From Bacteroidota bacterium (GTDB lineage Bacteria; Bacteroidota; Bacteroidia; B-17B0; Aurantibacillaceae), in contig PLYA01000099.1 of the NCBI GenBank assembly GCA_003153315.1, positions 1 to 39,125 on the forward strand: a DNA stretch of 39,125 nucleotides. Reading direction: 5' to 3'. Position 1 is the first letter of the stretch, and every line of letters begins with the position of its first letter. Below, piece by piece: positions 34,384 through 39,125 of this stretch. The notes beneath the pieces were generated by a model, which worked only from the letters and a program-made list of their open reading frames with translations, ran no database searches and had not been told where the DNA came from. A program made the translations under genes and the position numbers.

Positions 34384-35662
34384 TAAACTACTATACAAAA
34401 ATTATGTAAACATTTGATTGTGAGTAAAAAGGCTGCTGATATTGTGATACCAACAGCCTTAGTTCATAGGTTTAATTCTACCAAAACCAAAACACTATGA
34501 ACCTACTCACAAGTTCTAAAATTAAAGTTTTTTTTCCAAGACATACATTGCCTTGTGTAAAAAATTTCATTTTATTGATGACCTGTATCTTACAAAGCAG
34601 AACAGTGTGTTTGTATAAGTGTAGAGACAAGGCTTCAGAAGGAAAGAGAGGAAAAAAAATAAATATTACTTCTGGTTATATTCGATTGATACGATTTTTT
34701 AAAATGAAGCATATAGAAGATTTTATTGCCGGAATAAGTTCGCTCATGGTTTCGATAACAGAATTAGATATGCAGTATTTAATTGTTGATCGGACTAATT
34801 GGAAACGGGGAGCAAAAAATTTTAATTTATTGACAATTGGCAATTTGATGGATAGTGTTTTTATGCCCCTCTATTGGATACAGCTAAACAGGCGAGGAAA
34901 CAGTAATACACAGGATCGCAAGGTATTGATAGAAGGCTTGAGCAACGTAATAAAGAAGGCTGGTAAAACAATTAAGGGGAGCATTCTATTGGCTGATAGA
35001 GAATTTATTGGTCAACTGTGGTTCGAATATCTGTTAAGCAAAGACCTCTCCTTCGTTATTCGCCTGAGAGAGAAGATGTACTTTGAATTGCAAACCTGTA
35101 CAGGAAAAAAAAACTTCATTAAAGTCATTTCGTAAACACATAGAGCATTATGGAATATATGCAATACCAATGAATTTAGGCAATACGACCTATACTTTTG
35201 TAATGATTAAAAATCCAAAGCATGATCCTAAAGAGCCCTATATTTATTTTATCTCCGATATGAAGGATGCCAAAGCGATTGCAAATCATTACCTCAAAAG
35301 GTGGAAAATAGAATGTTGCTTTAAACATTTAAAAAGCAATGGATTTAACATTGAAGACATAAATTTAAAGATAGATGACAAAATAGAATTAATGATGGGA
35401 GTGCTTGCAATAGTTTATATAATTGCTGTTAGAGAAGGTTTGCTGAGCCATAAGCTAAAACCAATCCCTTTGAAAAAATATAATAATGGAAAAATATATT
35501 TAAGCATATCAATTTTTAGGATGGGGTTGGCTATTATCCAAACTCTTTTTACGAAAATCAATAAACTGATTGAGCATATTGAAAATCAACTAAAAGCCAA
35601 CATCCAATGGGAGTATGGAAACTCTCGAAATTTTATTTTAACAAAAAATGTATAGTAGTTTA
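34384..35662 (+). mobile_element. IS4-family insertion sequence
   Basis: An element of about 1.28 kb with inverted ends TAAACTACTATACA (34384-34397) and its complement TGTATAGTAGTTTA (35649-35662). It encodes one transposase broken into two overlapping frames. No target duplication is evident: the left flank reads CCTATTTAT and the right flank GAAGCAGTT. The right end lies inside a T9SS-protein gene, whose last residues (KLLYIFC) come from the IS. Confidence 0.85.
34497..35655 (+). pseudogene. IS4-family DDE transposase, split by a frameshift at an A9 run
   Basis: Frame 1 (34497-35135) carries the first two catalytic Asp residues: LIVDRTNWKRG and LLADREFIGQLW. Frame 2 (open from 35083 to 35655) carries the third in YLKRWKIECCFKHLKSNG, an exact Y-2-R-3-E-6-K signature of the IS4 family. 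The two frames overlap and meet at nine A residues (35105-35113) in the sequence around TGKK; moving by one base joins them into one protein of about 385 residues. Either the IS is dead, or slippage on the A-run still makes some full-length enzyme, as seen in other IS groups, or the run is a sequencing error. IS4 members normally need no frameshift. Confidence 0.85.
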
Positions 35663-36246
35663 GAAGCAGTTAATAAATAACAATAAATTTTATTGGTATA
35701 TATTTCTGAAACCGTTATCCAAACATCCACACCGTTCGCATGTTTAACCGCGGCAATCTTTTCCCATGAATCCAGCAAAACAGTGTCATTTTTCAGTATA
35801 ACATCTCCTAAGCCGCCTTGTAAATTCATATTCACAATTGAATATTGAAAACCCGTATATGGAGAGGGGTTTACACGTGTTGTAAAAACATAATAAATAG
35901 AATCGTTTAAGGGCTGTGCAACAATCAGAACCCTGCCATTAGTTCCACCATTTAACGATATTCCATTTGGCATAACCTGATTATTTTTATTCCACACATT
36001 TGTTCCATCGGTATAAAACAGGAGGTTGCCTGAAGCATTTGAAATAGAGGAACACGAAAACTCTGAAGCTGATTGACCGCCTGTAATTGCTATTGGCGCA
36101 CCTGCGCTAAAATCTAATCCTGCACCCACCCCAAAATACCAATTCCAGGTTCGTTTTATTTCGGGGTTATTTATTGGTTGGGCAAAAGAAACAACAGTTA
36201 CAAGTTGAAAGTTAAAAGTTAAAAGTAAGAGTAGCAGTTTTTTCAT
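35663..36246 (-). pseudogene. T9SS-type surface protein gene truncated by the IS
   Basis: Signal peptide MKKLLLLLLTFNFQLVTVVSFA-Q from the ATG at 36246 (an in-frame ATG at 36264 is less likely). Then WNWYFGVGAGLDFSAGAPIA, NASGNLLFYTDGTNVWNKNN and VLIVAQPLNDSIYYVFTT. This N-terminal block is the one found in large Bacteroidota proteins that end in a type B sorting domain. After VSEIYTNKIYCYLLTAS the frame enters the IS inverted repeat and stops at 35638. About 190 residues remain; family members are usually several times longer. The rest is not present on the far side of the IS, so it was deleted or moved. Confidence 0.8.
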
Positions 36247-36278
36247 TTGGCTAATGTATTGCAATTAATTTTTTGACG

Positions 36279-36286
36279 CAAAATTA
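36279..36286 (-). promoter_or_regulatory. Putative -7 element of the truncated T9SS gene
   Basis: Minus strand TAATTTTG matches TAnnTTTG, 33 nt before the likely start. No TTG at the right distance. Confidence 0.35.
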
Positions 36287-36334
36287 CTTTTCAACTGTTA
36301 TTACATGCTTGAGCTTTATAAAGGGTAGGCTTAT

Positions 36335-36371
36335 GCGAAACAATTTCGCGCTTATTGGTGTGAAATTTCAC
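36335..36371. other. Hairpin GCGAAA-CAA-TTTCGC and 12-bp palindrome
   Basis: GCGAAA (36335-36340), loop, TTTCGC (36344-36349), then the perfect palindrome GTGAAATTTCAC (36360-36371). They lie between the lone HicB gene and the truncated T9SS gene. The palindrome has the look of a dimeric regulator site; no regulator is identified. Confidence 0.4.
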
Positions 36372-36457
36372 GGCCCAATAATTGTCCCTTTATTTGAATA
36401 CTAAATTATAGGAGAGGACAAGCAGTAAAATCAAACTTTTTAGATATGCTCAATTAT

Positions 36458-36748
36458 TTACAGGGGGATTATTTGATAATTTTTCCTTAAATCGAAAGTA
36501 AGAGTAAAAGTATTAGAAGCTGAAGCTTTATTATGCGGTTTTATTTTAGGATAATCTAATTTGTGCAGTGTTCCATTCTTGAGGTCAGGTAACATTAATT
36601 CAGTTGCTTCTTTTGCATTCTTTTTACACTCCAAAATAGTTTCACCTTGAGTATGAACACACTGCCAATCAAGACACTTTACCGAATAGCCTTTAGATTC
36701 AGGGTATAACTTATAAGTTAACGTGATTATTTTTTTATTTGTTATCAT
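36458..36748 (-). CDS. HicB-like small protein without HicA partner
   Basis: A 96-residue protein starting at the ATG 36748 (MITNKKIITLTYKLYPESK); the frame extends upstream but lacks a HicB-like start there. GYSVKCLDWQCVHTQGETILE and CKKNAKEATELMLPD follow the HicB partial-RNase-H-like fold (UPF0150 group). HicB is the antitoxin of HicAB modules and normally sits beside a toxin HicA of about 60 residues. None is present on either side: the SpoIIE gene lies upstream and a structured gap downstream. It may be an orphan antitoxin, or a stand-alone regulator of this fold. A -7 box sits just before the start, inside the SpoIIE 3' flank. Confidence 0.72.
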   Translation of the reverse strand: MITNKKIITLTYKLYPESKGYSVKCLDWQCVHTQGETILECKKNAKEATELMLPDLKNGTLHKLDYPKIKPHNKASASNTFTLTFDLRKNYQIIPL

Positions 36749-36764
36749 CTTGTTTTTGGGAGTC

Positions 36765-36772
36765 CAAAGATA
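36765..36772 (-). promoter_or_regulatory. Putative -7 element of the HicB-like gene
   Basis: Minus strand TATCTTTG matches TAnnTTTG, 16 nt before the ATG at 36748. A TTG at 36805-36803 is 30 nt away, too far for a normal -33 box. Confidence 0.4.
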
Positions 36773-36788
36773 AATAAAAAACTGCTCT

Positions 36789-38975
36789 TTATATTCTGAT
36801 TCCAATTACACAAACATCATCTATCTGTTGGGTGTTCCCTTTCCAGTTTTCAAAAAAGTGATTCAGATATTCTTTTTGTTCGCTCATTGGATGAAGGTGA
36901 ATTTTAAGTAATTCTTCTTTAAATGTTTTCTTCATCAGTTTTTTATTGTTTGTGCCAAACTGATCGGCAAAGCCATCAGTAGAGGTATAAATAATATCAT
37001 CTTTTTGCAGTTCTATTGTTTGCAGGGTAAAAGGGTGCATATCTTCGATGTATTTGCCTACGGGCATTTTATCGGCTTTGTATTCTATCAACTCTCCATT
37101 TCTCACTAACCATAAAGGGTTATTTGCTGAAGCAAAATGCAAAAGCATTTTGTCAAAATCATAAACGCAAAGTATGCAATCCATTCCATCCTTAGAAACC
37201 TCAGTACTTCCTGAAGGGTTAAGAGCTTTTATAATTTCAGTGCGTTGCGCATCAAGGATATTGTGTGGTAAGGATATACCACGCTCTATCACATTTTCGT
37301 TAAGGTATGAAATGTTTAACATACTCATAAAAGCACCCGGTACACCATGTCCGGTACAATCGGCAGTAGCGATATAAAAAAGTCCCTTCCCCTTTTCTCC
37401 CGAAGGAGGAGTGCGCAACGCCCAATAAAAATCACCACTTACAATATCTTTAGGCTTAAACAAAATAAAATGCTCCGCCGGTAAATTATTTTTTATGTAT
37501 TCATCGCTCGTAAGCAAAGCCCTTTGTATGCGTCTGGCGTAAGTAATAGAATCTACAATCTCTTTTTGCTTTTCCTCAACAATGTGTTTTTGTTTTTCGG
37601 AAATTTCACGCAGTTCCTCAGCTATGATACGCTGACTGTCTGCAATATCTTTTTGCTTAGAAACTTCATTTTTTTGTAACTCAATTATATTTTTTTGTTT
37701 GCGCGTGATGCGAAGGGAGCGAAAAATAAAACCCGCAAACACCACCACTAATAATAAACCAAAGGCAACTGACCATATAATAATTTTTTGCTTGCGACTT
37801 TTTTCTTCTGCAATGGCTTGCTGTTTTTCATTCTCCGCTTTGGTAATAGCTTCTTTTTTATCAAACTCAAATTTCATTTCTTTGCGTACCAATTGTTTTT
37901 TGTTTTCCTGACTGAAAAGAGTATCCTTAAGCGCTATTGCTTTTTTGTAATGAATAAGTGCCTCTTTAAACCGTCCAGTAGTATCATAGAGTTGAGAAAG
38001 AGATTCTTCAACATTCAATAATCCATTCAATGTACCAATACTTTCATTCGTAGTAATGGCTCTTTTTAGATATTGTTCTGCTGCTTTAAATTTTCCTGTT
38101 GTAATATAAAGCGTACCTATGTTGCTAAGATTAGTTGCCTGCAATTGTTTATAGCCCATCTCTTCCGCCATCTTCAATGACTTAGAATAATAGTCAAGGG
38201 CTTGAGGGAGATTTTTTTTTAATTGATAAATACCTCCGATACTGGTGAGTTCTTCTGCAATACCTTCTTTATTTTTAAGTTCTTCATCTATTTTCAATGC
38301 CTTATGGGTATATTCCAGAGCTTTGAGATAATCTCCTTTTTTCAAATAGACAATTCCAATGTTGCCAAGTTCTGTTGCTGTACTTTCTTTGTTTTTATCT
38401 ATTTCCAATGCCTTGAAATCATATTCCAATGCTTTGAGATAATCTCCTTGAATATAATAAACAGACCCAATGTTGCTAAGATTACCTGCCTGCAATTTTT
38501 TATATCCAATATCTTCCGCCATCTTCAATGCCTTGAAATAGTATTCCAATGCTTTGGAATAATCTCCCTGTTCGTTATAGACAATTCCGATGTTGCCGAG
38601 ATGGGTTGCCATTCCTTTTTTATTTTTTTGTTCTTCATCTATCTTTAATGCCTGCAACCAATCTTCTATTGTTTTGGAATAGTTGCCTTGATAATAATAA
38701 ACTATTCCGATATTGCTGTAAGAATCGGCAATTCCTTTTTTAAAATTTAATTGTTGTGCAAGCTGTAATGCACAATTGCCATATTGTATAGCAGTATCAT
38801 AAAGTCCAATGTTTTCAAATTCCGAGCATAATTTGAACAAATGGGTTACTTTGTTCGTGTCGGGTTTGTCTGTTTTAAGGAGGTTTAGAAGGGAGTCAAT
38901 TTTTGAAGTAGGCTTTTGGCAAAAGGCAGCAGGCAAAAGAAAAATAAATAATGGGAAGAAAAAAAGTTTTTTCAT
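36789..38975 (-). CDS. TPR-coiled-coil SpoIIE-type PP2C phosphatase
   Basis: A 728-residue sensor phosphatase, starting at the ATG 38975 (the frame opens five codons earlier at 38990). Signal peptide MKKLFFFPLFIFLLPAAFC. About seven to eight TPR units follow at roughly 40-345 (GIADSYSNIGIVYYYQGNYSK), then a Lys/Glu linker, a membrane segment at about 398-420 (IIWSVAFGLLLVVVFAGFIF), a coiled coil (about 425-480) and a SpoIIE domain from about 490 (ILFKPKDIVSGDFYWA; IATADCTGHGVPGAFMSMLN; YTSTDGFADQFG; DDVCVIGIRI). Asp in DCTGHG and DDVCV are metal ligands. The periplasmic TPR part probably senses, the cytosolic part dephosphorylates a Ser/Thr switch. A tandem paralogue lies directly upstream. 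Confidence 0.92.
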   Translation of the reverse strand: MKKLFFFPLFIFLLPAAFCQKPTSKIDSLLNLLKTDKPDTNKVTHLFKLCSEFENIGLYDTAIQYGNCALQLAQQLNFKKGIADSYSNIGIVYYYQGNYSKTIEDWLQALKIDEEQKNKKGMATHLGNIGIVYNEQGDYSKALEYYFKALKMAEDIGYKKLQAGNLSNIGSVYYIQGDYLKALEYDFKALEIDKNKESTATELGNIGIVYLKKGDYLKALEYTHKALKIDEELKNKEGIAEELTSIGGIYQLKKNLPQALDYYSKSLKMAEEMGYKQLQATNLSNIGTLYITTGKFKAAEQYLKRAITTNESIGTLNGLLNVEESLSQLYDTTGRFKEALIHYKKAIALKDTLFSQENKKQLVRKEMKFEFDKKEAITKAENEKQQAIAEEKSRKQKIIIWSVAFGLLLVVVFAGFIFRSLRITRKQKNIIELQKNEVSKQKDIADSQRIIAEELREISEKQKHIVEEKQKEIVDSITYARRIQRALLTSDEYIKNNLPAEHFILFKPKDIVSGDFYWALRTPPSGEKGKGLFYIATADCTGHGVPGAFMSMLNISYLNENVIERGISLPHNILDAQRTEIIKALNPSGSTEVSKDGMDCILCVYDFDKMLLHFASANNPLWLVRNGELIEYKADKMPVGKYIEDMHPFTLQTIELQKDDIIYTSTDGFADQFGTNNKKLMKKTFKEELLKIHLHPMSEQKEYLNHFFENWKGNTQQIDDVCVIGIRI

Positions 38976-38990
38976 AAGTCTAAGGTACAA

Positions 38991-39125
38991 TTATATTTTT
39001 ACCCCAATAACGCAGACATCATCAACCTACTCTGAATTGCCTTTCCAGTTTTCAAAACATTGGTTTAGATAATCTTTTTGTTCGCTCATCGGTTTCGGAT
39101 GAATTTTAAGCAATTCTTCTTTAAA
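38991..39125 (-). pseudogene. 3' end of a second SpoIIE-type phosphatase, with premature TAG
   Basis: The minus strand at the window edge encodes FKEELLKIHPKPMSEQKDYL, an obvious paralogue of the C-terminus of the gene at 36789. After GNSE comes TAG (39029-39027), then VDDVCVIGVKI and TAA (38993-38991). In the neighbour the matching place reads TQQIDDVCVIG, so a sense codon, probably CAG, became TAG. The cut removes the last 11 residues with the DD metal-binding pair. The gene continues past the window; it could be inactive, rescued by read-through, or a sequencing error. It ends 15 nt before the next gene's start. Confidence 0.75.

Noticed and set aside
36264-36457. hicA gene downstream of the HicB-like gene
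   Set aside because: All minus-strand frames contain stops; the longest, about 30 codons, has no HicA motif.

Overview
The window looks like a chromosomal piece of a low-GC member of the Bacteroidota (Bacteroidia/Sphingobacteriia-like). The evidence is two type A and two type B style type IX secretion (T9SS) substrates, head-GIN/DUF2807 and DUF4139 proteins, TonB-domain anti-sigma architecture, near absence of Shine-Dalgarno sequences, and several TTG-N17-23-TAnnTTTG promoters. No rRNA, tRNA or CRISPR array was seen.

Layout. 1-3450: a 21-bp tandem array, a folded intergenic region, and a PHA (storage polyester) operon of phasin, a small unknown protein and PHA synthase. 3550-6720: an ECF sigma operon with a one-TM partner and a head-GIN/beta-barrel protein; both transcription units carry the same TGTAAC-N17-CGT promoter. 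6809-8558 (minus): a second ECF sigma with a TonB-domain membrane partner. 8642-10333: DUF4139 protein. 10648-16275: a very large thioester alpha-2-macroglobulin. 18816-21194: penicillin-binding protein 1C. A2M and PBP1C are classic neighbours, and here about 2.5 kb of accessory DNA separates them: DUF4160/DUF2442, then a frameshifted TPR gene coupled to a His-Me-finger-like nuclease, plus a second 21-bp array. Copies of a GGGCGTTCCGGC-headed hairpin element delimit the modules. 21273-29447 (minus): cold shock protein with long leader, a PKD-repeat T9SS protein, an MFS permease and a C10 cysteine protease. 29593-31311: second DUF4139 protein, then a third 21-bp array. 31782-34103 (minus): second C10 protease. 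34384-35662: an IS4-family element that has truncated a T9SS protein gene. 36458-39125 (minus): a lone HicB-like protein, a TPR/SpoIIE phosphatase, and the end of a tandem paralogue carrying a nonsense codon.

How it fits together. Much of the window concerns the cell envelope: A2M and PBP1C (protease trapping and murein repair), two envelope sigma systems, secreted proteases and adhesin-like proteins. Mixed in are signs of genome flux: an IS, small hairpin elements, paralogue pairs, and three 21-bp-period arrays that keep exact phase and share a faint core. The best candidates for something undescribed are these arrays, the cassette-like island between A2M and PBP1C, and the TPR-nuclease pair.
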